From Imbricaverruca yamaguchii (lineage: Eukaryota; Arthropoda; Thecostraca; Neoverrucidae): a stretch of 64,000 nucleotides of DNA. Shown here one piece after another: positions 10,889 through 22,454 of the stretch. Position 1 is the first letter of the stretch; each line of letters begins with the position of its first letter. Under the pieces are notes generated by a model, which had not been told where the DNA came from, did not search any database, and worked only from the letters and a program-made list of their open reading frames with translations. Position numbers and translations under genes: made by a program. The stretch lies in the NCBI GenBank assembly GCA_034440575.1, contig JAOTOL010000439.1, positions 1 through 64,000 of the forward strand. The letters are read 5' to 3'.

Positions 10889-12850
10889 TGATTTTTGCGC
10901 GCTGTCCAAAGCTTTTGTTTAATATTTTTTTTCCATGTTTTCATGATTCGCCAAGAGAAGAGGATCCCTCCGTGAAACTCCGGATGCCGGCGTACTCCCC
11001 AATCTTTTCTCAAGTCACCAAATTCGACACATGTTACGAGCTAAGCAAAGGTATCTTGGGTACGCGATTGTGGTCCGTCAGTTGGAACTTAACAGTCGGG
11101 GGGAGGGGAAAAGGCCCCCCAACTTTGGCCCCCAGGTCCAAAATTGTGGGTTAAGCGCCCTCCTGCCCCCTCAGCTCCTAGGCCTATGCTTGACACGTTG
11201 AATTTGTTCGGCTACGGATGTCTTTTAAGGCTCCGACTCATTTTTGTTATAGACATGACAATTTTTCCGCGAACCCCCCTCTTTTTAGGGCTTTGTTGCT
11301 ATTTTTGGTGCACCGACGAGATGTTTGAGATAACGGAGTGTAGACCTACAACACATGTTTTAAGACCTGCCGCATATTGTGTGACTCCGTACGCCTTAGA
11401 GGGCCCGGTGCATTTTCCACCTCCCGTTGTGCTCTTAGGGTCCCGCTCTGTTTATTATGGGTCTGTTCCCGTGGCTCCACCAGAAGGAACTCAGTAGAGG
11501 TTAGTTGAGGCTAGTTGAGACCTGCCCACGGGAACGACCGGTGGAGAAATCAGCTGACAGTGGTCTGAATTCTGCGACAAAAAGGAAGTGTTTGGCGATG
11601 TATCTGGCGCTATTGGTCAAATTGCTCCTGAAATGTTTATCCAGATGATCGCACAATGTATATAGTAGGACTTGTGATACAAAGTCCCAAAGTTGTCTTT
11701 ATTTTTAGCAATATATGTGCCCTCAGGGACTGTGAGAGAACAGATGTTCTTTTCCCCTGTAGGGTGAACGAAGCAATCTCTCTTTCCCTTCGGTTGAGCA
11801 CTAGGCATCGTCTGCCCAGTTTTGCGGTTGGTCACAGCGTACCTTCTTAATGTACAGCATATAATCTGGTGTCTGGCTACCTGGGCCCCGAGACGCTCTT
11901 CTGCCCGATGCTGGCTTTTCTCCATCTCAACTTGCTCGACCCGTCGATCGGGCTCAAGTGGAATCTTATTGGCGCCGCATTGCGGCAGTTGCGGCACGGA
12001 GATTGTGGCGGATCCCGCCGGTAAAGTAACATCTTCCCCTTAGGACGAATGACGTAGATCAAAGGCCACAAAAAGGATGTTATGTGGCCCGCATCTGTTA
12101 CTTCGATTATTGTTCATAGTTGTAATTTCATATTTCCTTTGCGAAGGATGATCCTGGTATTCAGTTGATGCATGCAGATAATATTCATATGACGGAGGAC
12201 GTTGTTTACGCGCAAATATATGAAACAAGTCCGCCATGATTGAGCTCCACTGAAAAATCACAATTTGACCCTGCTCCTCCGCTGGTGGAGCTTTTGCTCC
12301 ACTGGTGGAGGTTGGTGGAGGAAAAATCTCCACTGGGTTGGCCACGGGAACGACCAGTGGAGGTTTGTGGAGGTTAGTGGAACCACGGGAACAGACCCTA
12401 TAGCTCCTTGAGCACAGGTCTGGGATTCCAGCAGGAATTTGGGAGCTCTGGTATGATTTATCGGGTTTTCGGGTATGTTGTTTTTTTTTTTTGGGGGGGG
12501 GGGGGCTAGTCGTGTATCTTCGGGAGGACCCGACACAAGTTTTATGGCCTCCAATCAATTTCTATTAGCACCTGAATCCTTAAAGTCCGAGTTTCGGTCA
12601 GATTTTTCGGTCTTCCGACCCGATATGTTGGTGTCCCGCCTATATTGTGTTTCGGGCTCCAGTACCCTTCTTCGGGACCGTACGATTTAAAAAAGGCCAT
12701 ATGGTGCTAGGTTTTATGGTCCCGGATGGATCTCCCTGGTTCGAACATTTATTTTTTGGGAATATCCTGATTTCGGAGGCCTCTGGATTAATTTTCGTCA
12801 AGTCCCCACGCAACTTGTATTGGCCACGCTACACCAACACTTGGTAGACC
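10889..12850 (+). repeat. Old interspersed repeat, interrupted copy
   Basis: The parts on either side of the MITE (10889-11458 and 12399-12700) match a continuous stretch at about 55560-55900, for example gtgctcttaggrtccc and the tatgattt-tcgggtt words. The family is unknown and no coding capacity is evident. A T14/G13 homopolymer pair lies at 12480-12506. The repeat is older than the MITE, which splits it. Confidence 0.6.
11459..12398. mobile_element. PIF/Harbinger-like MITE, copy 1 (940 bp)
   Basis: The element starts gggtctgttcccgtgg and ends with the exact inverse complement, giving perfect 16-bp terminal inverted repeats. It is flanked by the 3-bp direct repeat TAT (11456-11458 and 12399-12401). 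Three-base duplications with GGG-starting TIRs are characteristic of PIF/Harbinger elements. Subterminal gtggagg words recur near both ends. Open frames inside are not transposase-like, so it is non-autonomous. A near-identical copy is at 40343-41283, and the related empty site is near 55790. Confidence 0.85.
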
Positions 12851-13264
12851 TACCGGTGGCTTTTGGTTCTTCCATTATAATTCTGGCATTAATTAATGCC
12901 ACAATTTGTTTATATTAAGCTTTTTATTGGAAAAAAAATATTCGAATGGCGGAGAAAAATTATCATTTTAACACTGCAGTGATGAAGTTTTCGTGCGGGT
13001 TGGTGCAATGGTTGCCCAGCATAAGCTTACCAGCAAATATGTTCAATGTGGACGCATGCTACGGAGTCTGCATTGCTTAAAGGAATGATCGAGTCATTTT
13101 TGTTTTAGTATACAAAAAAAGACAATTCCGACGGTCGTATGACAAACTGTTCTGAGACCCAAGAACTCGACCTGCTTTTCCACTTGAGTGTCCGTTTTGG
13201 AGTGCTTGCGTTTTCATTTTGCCATGTCTGCAGTGCCAAGGCTCCATTGACTTTATATAAGAGT
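12851..13264. other. Unassigned spacer
   Basis: AT-rich sequence in which I see no gene, repeat or recognisable element. It lies just upstream of the segment shared between the 5' regions of genes 2 and 3. Confidence 0.5.
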
Positions 13265-14936
13265 GCTGTTATCCATGTGTGGTTGACCAATGAGTGGCAT
13301 TTACCTGGGGTTGTTTATATTGTCATTGTTCAAACATAGGTGCTGTATTTGTACTTTTTACTTTTTACTGTCCATTTGTTGATTTATTTCGCATTTGCAT
13401 TTATTGTGTTATTTTCATCAACTTGAATTAGAAAGAGTGATGCACTGCTCCTGTATCTGAATTTCCTATCGTTGGATTTTGAACGTAAATATTAAATTAT
13501 GTGTTTAAGGAAGCTTTGGTTTCCAAGTTTTCATGTTGTATGTTGAAACATGTCATTCCAAAAATAATTATTTTGCAAAAGGAGGAAATTTTTGTTTGCA
13601 TGGTGAATGAACACATTTTCAGGAAAATGTTGTCAACTGCTTTCTATAGCTGTCAGCATAAAACTTCCCACTGTTGCAAACATTGTCAATGATGCATGAT
13701 CTTTAGCCAGGTATTGAATGTTTAACACCTTTTTTCTCTTTTTTTTACCTTGAAATTAATATCAGTCTGCACCTGCTGCAGGTCCAATGTTGAACATGTT
13801 TATATTGTTTGACATTCAGCGAATTACATTTAAATATTTCAGCTTGGACAACTATCATGTCACATTTTGACTATTTAAGGATCCATTTTGAATTATTTAT
13901 ATTTTAAATCCATTAAATCCATGTCTAAACTGTGTTATAGAATGCTGAGCTGTACTCCAGAATCTACCTATCATGATTTTAATACTTCAGGTTTTGGAAA
14001 CACAAATGTTATAAGCAATAGCATGCAGCATCTCCATTGCCAAAGGATCCTGGTTTTTAAAAAGATTAGTTAAATCTGGTCAATGTTCTTTTATGGTGTG
14101 CTTATTGACATATGAGGACTTCAACTTTGATTGCTAAATCCAAAGTGTTTCCTCTTGCACTGAAAATGAGAATCAATTTCAATGAAATCACATCAGAATG
14201 CACCACAAAAAAAAATTGAACAACATTTGTACCATGGGCTTTGTATACATTTCCACCTAGGTAGCATTTAAGAATCTTCATACAGAGTACAATTACTCAC
14301 AATCAAATGTTTGCATTATATGCCAAGGGTTGCTGGATGTCATTTAATTGTCTGACATTTCTCTTGATGTTACTATTCTAACCCTTCCCCCCAAACCCAA
14401 GCTATTTATTTGTCTCTTATCTGAAAAATTGGGGTTTGATTTTGGGAATGCCATGATTATACTTAACATGTGTGTAGGGTCAGGTGCAACCTGACACCCC
14501 TCCCCCATCCCATGCTATCATTGGAATCTCACGTCGTCGACAAGTTGGGCATTCTTATCCTTTTGGCGATGCCATGTTTTTACTTATGTTTGCCACATAC
14601 CATTCAATATTTCCTCATTGAGTCCATGAGCTATAAGTTATGTAAGGTTGTGATATATGCACAAAGTCACCAACATGTTTTCCCAGATGCATTTGGATTG
14701 TATGGCAGTGTTGTATCAATACAATACATGTGTGTTGTCAGTGTCCAGGATAATATTTCAGTGGTAAGGATACATGGAAATACACAAATACTCTTGATCT
14801 TGGTTCAGTGGTCATATTGAAGAAGCTGTGAACACCAAACAATGCTGAACTCATTCAATCGATCAAGTCATGGACAATGGCTCAGTCACAGTGTCTATTC
14901 CAACAAAATATGAATAACTTGCAACTTTCTCCCCAG
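13265..14936 (+). repeat. Paralogous 5' region of gene 2
   Basis: This segment matches 38035-39338 upstream of exon A of gene 3, for example gtgg-catttacctg, ttgtcattgttcaaaca and gcaggtcca. It ends in a polypyrimidine tract and ccccag acceptor (14931-14936). It is therefore an intron or a 5' untranslated region duplicated with the gene. No upstream exon could be identified, so the true 5' end of the transcript is not known. Confidence 0.65.
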
Positions 14937-14959
14937 TGCCATCCATATGCAAGCTAGCC

Positions 14960-15124
14960 ATGGACATAGATCCATTATTGCTACCACCTGTGTGGCCTGC
15001 TGTTAAGTTTGAGTTCAATGATGTCACAACAGATGGCGATGGAGACGCTGCAACCCAGCCAGGCTGGGCATGGTCCAGCTTTCAGGCACTCCGTCTGAAC
15101 ATCAAACGCTGCGACGATGAAATG
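14960..15124 (+). CDS. Gene 2 exon A (start codon, 55 codons)
   Basis: The ATG lies in the context gccATGGac, a strong Kozak match. The exon opens at the acceptor ccccag (14931-14936), so 14937-14959 would be 5' UTR or in-frame leader (no stop intervenes). It closes at atg|gtgagc, phase 0. It is conserved with 39365-39529 of gene 3 at nearly every codon, including the [12 protein letters not shown] stretch. Confidence 0.75.
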
Positions 15125-18100
15125 GTGAGCTGATAGTCATGCAGCTGTGTGGGTTTCAAAGGCTGACAAAGGATAACAGAAAAAAATAATGAACATTCAT
15201 GTTACCTGTTTATGTAGGGGATCCGTGCCATGCCGGGTGGTGTCGGTGCGGGCTTCCGGCTTCCGTGCGGCACGCGGCGACGTCTGGGTCGGGACGGTGT
15301 CTCGCCGGCCGTGCACACCTCGCTGCGCCGTTGGTATTTGGGTGGTGGTGGATTGGAGTTTAGGGTCGCGTCGACATCTAGGGTCATTTTGCGCCCATAA
15401 CTGAATTGTAATCAATACACGGTGCTGCTATCATAGCTTGCTACGCATCTTCACGGGTGGGGGTATATCGCGTCAAGGCGACCTTGTCGAATGAACATGA
15501 AAATATTCCCAGACGCCACGATCTCAGAGTCGTTCCCTATAAGCATGCGTAAAGAAGAGTCGTTACTTAACCGTCCTAAAATCTGGCGCCGTAGAAGATC
15601 TAGCAGTGTACAGCTAACTAAAACATGGTACACGGTAAGCCGGTTAGAATAGCGCGGACATCACCGATCAACATATAACTATGTGTTGCAAAAGTATGGC
15701 CTATTCTCAATCGGCAGAGTATTACTTCTTCCCGGCGTCTGGTTCGCTGAGAGGACAGCCACTTTCCTTTCCTGTCGGTTTGTAGTGGAAAAATCAAGAG
15801 GACGTGCCTCGCACCGGTCCTTGTGTCTGAAAATTGCTCATTATGTGTTTTCCGAGCGTGCGGACAAGGCACATCCTATCTTGTTAGCCACTTCTGGGTC
15901 GATGATGTCCTGACCTGCCATGTGCAAGACAGGGAGAGGAACTGGGGCCTGTTTCCCAGAGAAACGCTTTATGCGGGACCATACAGTAGACAGTGACTTG
16001 GAATGATTTAACGTGCTTACATAAGATTTCCACGAGTCTCGATTCGCCTCGGCAATAATACGTCGCGCGAGCGCTCGTGCTTTGCGAAAGGCTATTAATT
16101 TATAAGTGCAGCTATTATTATTAAATATACGGAATGCCCTCTTCCTAGCACGGATAGCCTCCAGACACTTATCGGACCACCATGGGACTGGTGCTCGAAT
16201 TGACGTCCCCGATGATCGAGGGATGTGCCGCTGGGCACTCTGCACAGTTGCCGAAGTGAATGTTTCCACGGAGATGGCGGATTCATCGGAGTGGCCGAGG
16301 AGGGTGCTTTCAAGATTAGTTTTGAAAGCTTCCCAGTCGGCTCGGTAAAATAGCCATTTTGAAGGTCGTCGGCCAACCGTAACTCGATTAACGAAATGAG
16401 AGTAAACAGGAAAGTGGTCGCTGTTATACGGGTGGGTCACTATCTGCCGACCATACTAAAGCAGATGCAATTTCTGGACTACAGAGAGTGAGGTCCAGCA
16501 CGGACGTCTGTCCAGTCGGTAATGTGATATGTGTTGGTGTTCCCGTGTTAAGAATGCATAGAGAGAAATCGCTGATAAAGCGTTTCATTGCACGTCCACG
16601 GCTGGTAATCGTGGCCGAGCCCCAAAGAGAGTGGTGTGCATTAAAATCGCCACACACCATCACCGGAGGTGTGAGTTGAGCCACAGTTTGAAAAAGCTCG
16701 GAAAGTGGAAACAGTCTGCCCGGTGGTAGGTATATGCTGCATATGGAAACGGTACGGTGGTTTATTACTACACGAGCAGCAATGCACTGAATATTTAAAG
16801 AGAGAGGTACATGTGTGAATGGAGCAGAGTTGTGCACAGCAATGAACACACCGCCATGTGACACAGTGCTAGACGGTAAGTCTTTTCGTAAAACGGTGTA
16901 ATTTTTAAGTTAAAGCGGAGCACCTGAGGCCAGTTTCGTTTCCTGAATGAATACCACCGACGGCGCCCGGGAACTTAAGAGATGCTGAAGGTCATTAAAG
17001 CTGGATTTGATCCCCCTGCAGTTCCACTGTAAAACTACGATGTCAGTAAGTTAATACAGTAAAACGTGAGCGTGGTCAGAAGAAATAGTTATACATAATG
17101 GATAGTGGATATCACAAACCCAGCGACAGCTTGGCAAGTTAATAAGAAGAATAAGAGTAAGATATTTTAGGGTACGATTTTCCATAGAGGTCCCTAGCTT
17201 CTTGAAACGATATCTTGTTGGTATCCTTTATTGGGATGATCTCTTTTTCTCTGACATAATTTGGGCACGTACGGTCGTACGAGGTGTGGGGCTCCTGCCC
17301 TTCACCCCAGTTAACATAGAACGGGTTGGGAGAACTACACGCCCCAGCAGAGTGCTGGTGTGAGGCACACTTACTGCACGCTGGGCGGTTGCGGCAGTAC
17401 TGTGTGGTGTGACAGGATTTTTGGCACTTAAAACAACGCATAGGACTTGGAAGAAATTATCGGACCTTCACAGGCGCATAGTCTACTCGTATTTCTGGAG
17501 GTATATCGGTCATGTTGAACGTCAAGATGACGTTGTTTGTCTGAATCAGGTCTGCACCCTTCTTTACTTTCATTTTTCTTGCGTCGATCACTCCGAACTT
17601 TGAAAGCCCTTCTACAATTTCATCCTCAGATACGTCTCTCGGATCAAAGCAGTTGATCATCCCCCGCGACGTGTTCGTTGTCCTATGTGGCTCTACAGTA
17701 ATTTCAATGGTTTCGTTTTCCTTTTTGCCGTTCTTCCTCACGCAGTATACAAACTCAGACGAAGTAAGTGTTATGCCAGCCTGTTCTGAATTCCCGAATT
17801 CTACTTCCAGGGCACCATCCTTAAGTTTTTGTCACGTCAGAAGTTCGCCAAATCTATCACAACCGTCCTTTCTGTGGAAAGGGGACAGCGACGCGAGGCT
17901 TTTATTTTTTCCTCTGAACACGAGAACGCGAGGGCTTGGAGTAGATCCCATGGGATCTCCGAGTAAGTGAAAGTTGGTCTGGCCCTTGCCAGAGGGACCA
18001 GGAATGTTTTTTATGTGTGTGCCATACGATTAGTGTTTGTTTCCACTCCTCGGGCGCCCCACCACATAGGGGCCCAACAGGGGGAAGCCTGGGCCTCGCG

Positions 18101-21100
18101 GACCGGAGGTCGCCAGTCACCCGAGGAGCTGTACGGGGCAGGCGACGCCATCACCCGACCGGGAAAGAGGTGCTCACCACCCCGACCGGGATACAGCGCC
18201 GCCCACCCCTTGACCCCGGCCGGCAGGCACCGGGAAAAGTTCCAGGCCCCCAGGCTGAGGCGACCAGCCACTTGGCCCGCGTGAGGCCTCACGGGCCCGC
18301 CCGCCCTCCGCGCCGCGCCGTTGGTGTTTGGGCGCTCCGTGGCGATCAAGACCTCTGCCGACGGAGGTAGTGGGAGTTGGTGGGACTTGGTTCTCGGTCT
18401 GGGTTGTTATTCTCCCGGGCCCAACTCCTCCAGTGCTCCGACGTCGCCAACCCTGCTGCGGCTCGTCGCCACCCATCCGTACCCATCCATCAGTGTCGCA
18501 TCACGAGTCCCCAAGCCCCAAACCCTTCCCAGCTGCGCGATCAGCAGGGCGCACTTACGTACGTGTGTGATTCGAAAGAGCCAAGCTCAGCGGATATAAA
18601 TACGCGTTCCGGTGTCGACTGACCGCAGCAGGGCTGGCGACGCCGAAGTAGTGGAACAACAAGTTATGTGCCGGCACAACAAGCATCCTTTCTGCAAAAG
18701 CAGTAGTGACGAAGGAGATCTCGGCGGCGACTTCATTGGCAATGGCAACGTCAGCTATGGTAAAGAAGATTGCACAAATAGCAGGCAGGACAGAAAGGAA
18801 CCTTGGGAACAACAGCAGCAACAATTTCTGGAACAGACTCATGTAGTAGTCCCCAGTAGCACAATAGTCATGGTTTGCATCAGTGTCTGTCTGAAGTTTA
18901 GAATGGGGTCGAGTTGGGATAGGTGCAAGAGAAATTATAAGATGGCTTAGAAGTTGTACATGTGTAGAACAAATTGACAATTACTCCAATAGGCCATTGA
19001 CGTATCACTTTCGGTGGCACGGCAAAGCATAGTGGTGAAATGAGCTTCAGTATGAAGTTGCTGGGCATATCAATAGATGGCGCCACCAGCGCAGGATCGA
19101 ATGCACGGATTTGCCGAGTTCTGACACCACCAGTTCGCAATGAATGTCGATGAAAATGAGTCTGCGATGCACGTAGTGTGGTGGGAGGTATGTTGTTTCA
19201 ATGTGACTGGAGGTATGCGGTTTCAGTGTCATGAAAAAGTTACTTTTTTAAATGTTGACGTGAGATGTGATCCTGTTCAGTTTTCTTCAATTGCGACCAA
19301 ACTTACCACTTTATATGTTGCGGACATTTTCACATGGGATGACAGGATATGCCCTTGAGAACTCTGAACTTCGGAAAATAAGAGCATCCCTAATATACGA
19401 GGGTGATAATCAGTGCACATTCGAACTGCCAGCTTCGCTGCGGTTCAGCTTGTTGTGAAGACTACGAATGCCTATTAACTAGGAATGCAAATACTATTGA
19501 GTACAGTTTGTAGGCTTGGACCTATGCCCTGATCACTGCGACCACTCTGCGTGGTCCAGACAATGCTTCTCTAAACACAGGATGGACCGGCCTCTGTCGC
19601 CGTGGCGACCGATCCGATGGCGCCAGCCGGGCCGATTGAAGATCTCGCCAACATTGGTCCGCCGTCTCCGCCGTACGACTTGCCTCGCGTCACACCTGAG
19701 GAGACTCTCCAGTAAGTAGTCTTCTTTGGTATTATGTTCTTTTTGATGCGCTGTGACGGCTATAGACATGGGAGCTTTCTAGCGGCTTGTTCCGTCCTAT
19801 TTTGCAGTTCTGCTCTTTTGGCATTCATCATTTGTGGAAGCTGCATGGGCCCGCATAACGGTTTTTCAAACGGCTGCCTTTCCGCAGTTCCGCTGAGTCA
19901 TGCTGGAGTAATTCATCGTCAGTTTGCTTTGAACCTGCAAATGGTAAAATAATGAAGTACGTTCCTGGAGAGGATAAGGATTTTGATAACATAATTCCGG
20001 GAACACGCTATTTTCATATTATGGACCCTCGTTGGCTCTGCACTACAACCCGCCTCGGTGTATTGTGACCGTGACCCAGAGATGCCCCCGTTTTCAGAAG
20101 CGCGAGTACGTTGGCCATACTTGAACAACAGCTGAGAACCATAACCGGTGAGTCCTGACATGTGTGTCTGGTGAGGCGCGATGTCTTGCCAGATAGGTTC
20201 ATCAGTGTCGGTAGGCTGCCCAGGTAGAAGGAATTGAAATAGTTATTTAATAATTAAAAAGGAGGGCGTAACCCACCCCTTGTAATGGAGAACCCAATCG
20301 TTTGCTCAGAGCCGTGGTACTCCCTGACTAGTTGCCGAGCAATACCAGTGGTCATAAGTGCTGTGCTCACGGTGCACTCGATGCCCGTGTCGGCTCATCG
20401 GGCGATACGGGTGCTGCGTGTGACATACGGCCCCATCGTTCCCGATAGTTTATTTGAATGGTGGACATACTGGTTCGAGGTGCCGATACGGGAATGGTGC
20501 GACACGCTGTTCAGTTAATTGGGGTGCGTGCCACACGTGCGGAATAGCATTGCTATTCATAGAGAACTACAATTGTGTAGGTACCTAGTACAGCATCTAT
20601 TTCTCAAGAGTAGAAGACGATGTGTTATACGTGTCTTGGCTCTTCGACACCGAAGGATTTCTATTTTATTTAGTGGTATATTAATAAAAGAAAGATTTAT
20701 CCATAAAAACCCAAAGTTATCTGGAATCAGAAAAAAGGGAAGGCGAAATGGACCATGTCCCTAACAGTATTTCCCACACAAAAATCAAGATTTTTATTTT
20801 TGAACTTTCAAAATGTTCTTTTCAATTTTCTTTAATTTTCATTTCTTTAAAGGGTAAAGTGGACTGAAAAAGTTATAAGTAAACTTCTCCCACCAGAATT
20901 GTTGGTTTAGCCAGAATCTTCGATTTTGGCCCTAATCTGAAAATATGCAACACTAATATGTATTCAAAAACGGGAAGAACACAACTTCCTCTGGTGGGTT
21001 TTGTTTCATCTCTAACGATTAGAAAACGGATAATTGCATTCAAATATCTTCATCCGTTAAAGCGTGACCACTGGCTCAACGTTTCTGGAGATGACCTCAC

Positions 21101-22454
21101 TTGATCTTGACTAGCTCGTTGATCCTAGATGATCGGACCTAAAAAGTTTCACACAACGTTCCTATATTGGGTTTCAGTTGTAATTGCATTCCGATCTGAC
21201 TGCGGGAAGAAGGACAGTTCTCTAGATGAGCGCACAACCTCGGGAAATGTATTGCAGTGCAGTATTAACAGCGCCAACGGCAGCAACAGCAGCCAGTGCT
21301 CTGTGGACACCAGCGACACCTCGCGACGACAACCCACGACTCAGCCGGCAGCGAGTTCGTACGACTGTAGCGTGTGTGGCAAGGTGTTCAAGAGACGTGG
21401 ATGGCTGCTTCGACACGGCAGAGTGCACGCAAGTACGAAGGCGTACAATGGCAGCAGTCGTTCACACCAGATCTTCAGTGATCAGGGTTTCAAGCCGGAG
21501 AAGCCCCTGATAACACTCACTAGAGAGAAGCCGTACAACTGTGAGGTATGTGGTGCAACGTTTATCGCCAGATGGGATTTGATTAGACACAGGAGATCCC
21601 ACGCTAGAGAGCGGACATACACGGATGGGATGTGCTCCAGAGCGTTCCTTCAAACGCAGACTTTGGATAAGCACAGACTAATCCACACGAAGGAGAGACC
21701 TTACAGGTGCGATCTATGCGGCGGGACGTTTTCTGCCAGGAAGAGTTTGGTTGTACATATGAGAACTCACACCGGGCAGCGACCATACACGTGTAGAATA
21801 TGCTCTAAAGTGTTTATTAGATTGAGGAATTTGGGTCGACACATGAGAACCCACACCGGTGAGAGACCTCACCGGTGTGAGGTGTGCGACAGGCCATTCG
21901 CTGCCAAGTTTAACTTACTTACACACATGAAAACACACCCAGGAAAAAAACACTACAAGTGTGAAACATGTGACAGGTCGTTCATTGTCGAAGCACACTT
22001 GCTTAGTCATATCAGAACGCACAGAGGAGAGCGACCGTACAAGTGTGGGACCTGTGACAGGTCGTTTGCCGTTAAGAGGAACCTAGTCATGCACATGAGA
22101 ACCCACACGGGAGAGCAGCCTCACAAATGTGGGATATGTGGCAGGTCGTTTACTGCGAAATCTGGCTTAGTTACACACGTGAGAACCCATACCGGGGAGC
22201 GACCTTATAAATGTGAAGTATGTGGCAGGTCGTTTCCTACCAAACGGCACTTGGTTATACACATGAGAACCCACACGGGGGAGCGACCTTACAAATGTGA
22301 TGTATGTGACCGGTCGTTTACTGCCAAGGAAGTCTTAGTTAATCATATGCGAACCCACACTGGAGAGCGGCCTTACACATGTGGGACATGTAACAGGTCG
22401 TTTACTACAAAGTGGAACTTGGTTACACACATAAGAACCCATACGAAAGAGTAG
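14960..22454 (+). CDS. Zinc-finger gene 2: four-exon C2H2 protein, 540 aa
   Basis: The model joins 14960-15124, 19581-19711, 20098-20147 and 21178-22454: 1623 nt, exactly 541 codons with the stop. Splice phases are 0, 2 and 1, each compatible with the next exon, and all donors and acceptors are GT-AG. The protein has an acidic N-terminus (from [16 protein letters not shown]), a Pro-rich segment, a short helical stretch (ILEQQLRTI) and then fingers from about residue 179: about 11 canonical C2H2 fingers and one degenerate (third) one, joined by [12 protein letters not shown] linkers. A nuclear, sequence-specific DNA-binding role is known for such arrays; target and partners cannot be read. TAG at 22452 stops it three fingers short of the ancestral array. 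Expression is untested; it could be a shortened but working paralogue. Confidence 0.72.
15451..15872 (-). pseudogene. LINE-1 ORF2 C-terminal remnant
   Basis: It reads LCRLRIGHTFATHSYML, then YHVLVSC, the Cys/His-containing C-terminal domain that follows RNase H in this LINE family (compare LCRLRIEHTYATQSYLL of LINE-B near 8887). It is joined, around 15840-15870, to the region downstream of the endonuclease with no RT or RNase H between. The frame is broken between 15650 and 15630. Confidence 0.75.
15841..17041 (-). pseudogene. LINE-1 ORF2 endonuclease and linker
   Basis: The AP-type endonuclease domain starts near 17035 with LQWNCRGIKSSFNDLQ and IQETK (around 16945) and contains CGDFNAHHSLWG (near 16650) and SDHFPV (near 16420), which hold the catalytic Asn, Asp and His of this fold. 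The linker follows with the VPWWSDKC segment near 16190. There is an internal TAA after the IQETK block and a frame change near 16430. It ends near 15841, where the RT should begin. Confidence 0.8.
17139..17900 (-). pseudogene. LINE-1 ORF1 (CCHC nucleic-acid-binding protein)
   Basis: A gag-like ORF1 in two frames. The N-terminal part (17741-17460) resembles residues 60-140 of LINE-2 ORF1 (shared [16 protein letters not shown]). The C-terminal part (17441-17139) carries zinc knuckles, CFKCQKSCHTTQYC and CSKCASHQHSAGAC, followed by PHTSYDRTCPNY. Such proteins coat LINE RNA in the RNP. A frameshift near 17450 and the lack of an intact start make it non-functional. Confidence 0.8.
18315..19580. 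other. Intron A-B of gene 2, right part
   Basis: 18315-18505 continues the sequence interrupted by LINE-1 and matches 39733-39915 in the same intron of gene 3 (gctccgacgtc, acccatcc-tacccatccatcagt). The rest, to 19580, shows no gene or element I can name. It ends with the acceptor ctaaacacag for exon B. Confidence 0.6.
19581..19711 (+). CDS. Gene 2 exon B (43 codons + 2 nt)
   Basis: Opens in phase 0 after ctaaacacag and closes at ctcca|gtaagt, leaving two bases of a codon. It encodes [13 protein letters not shown] followed by an IGPPSPPYD proline-rich stretch. The sister exon of gene 3 is 49348-49481, one codon longer, with most changes at synonymous or conservative positions. Confidence 0.75.
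20098..20147 (+). CDS. Gene 2 exon C (50-nt mini-exon)
   Basis: Acceptor ccgttttcag (to 20097) and donor accg|gtgagt (from 20148). One base completes the exon B codon, then 16 codons read SASTLAILEQQLRTIT, then one base passes to exon D. The pattern of Leu/Ile residues suits a short amphipathic helix. Gene 3 has the same-length exon at 50829-50878. Confidence 0.7.
20148..21177. other. Intron C-D of gene 2
   Basis: 20220-20770 matches 1-600 upstream of locus 1. 21010-21140 matches 55045-55190 downstream of gene 3, a block rich in TGACCT-like words (gatgacctcacttgatcttgac). It ends with gggtttcag, the exon D acceptor. I see no exon inside. Confidence 0.6.
21178..22454 (+). CDS. Gene 2 exon D (zinc-finger exon)
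   Basis: Two bases complete the codon from exon C. A Ser/Thr-rich linker (about 60 residues, with SSQCSVDTSDTSRR) precedes the fingers. These begin with CSVCGKVFKRRGWLLRH, include a finger that has lost its first cysteine (MCSRAFLQTQTLDKH), and end with CGTCNRSFTTKWNLVTHIRTH followed by TKE and TAG (22452-22454). Confidence 0.78.

Larger units (their letters stand above)
15343..18314 (-). mobile_element. LINE-1: internally deleted I/Jockey-type LINE in intron A-B of gene 2
   Basis: A 2972-bp minus-strand insertion is flanked by an 18-bp target duplication with one difference: gcgccgttggtatttggg at 15325-15342 and gcgccgttggtgtttggg at 18315-18332. From its 5' end it holds a GC-rich leader (18300-18000) that matches 42640-42920 of LINE-2 in the opposite orientation, an ORF1, the ORF2 endonuclease and linker, and then directly the ORF2 C-terminus and 3' UTR. 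The RT and RNase H regions are missing. The 3' end reads gcgaccctaaactccaat (about 15370-15343 on the minus strand). Confidence 0.88.

Noticed and set aside
17970..18480. Long GC-rich frames on both strands
   Set aside because: Most of it is the LINE-1 5' UTR (shared with 42640-42920) and the rest intron sequence shared with gene 3; frames are not conserved between the copies.
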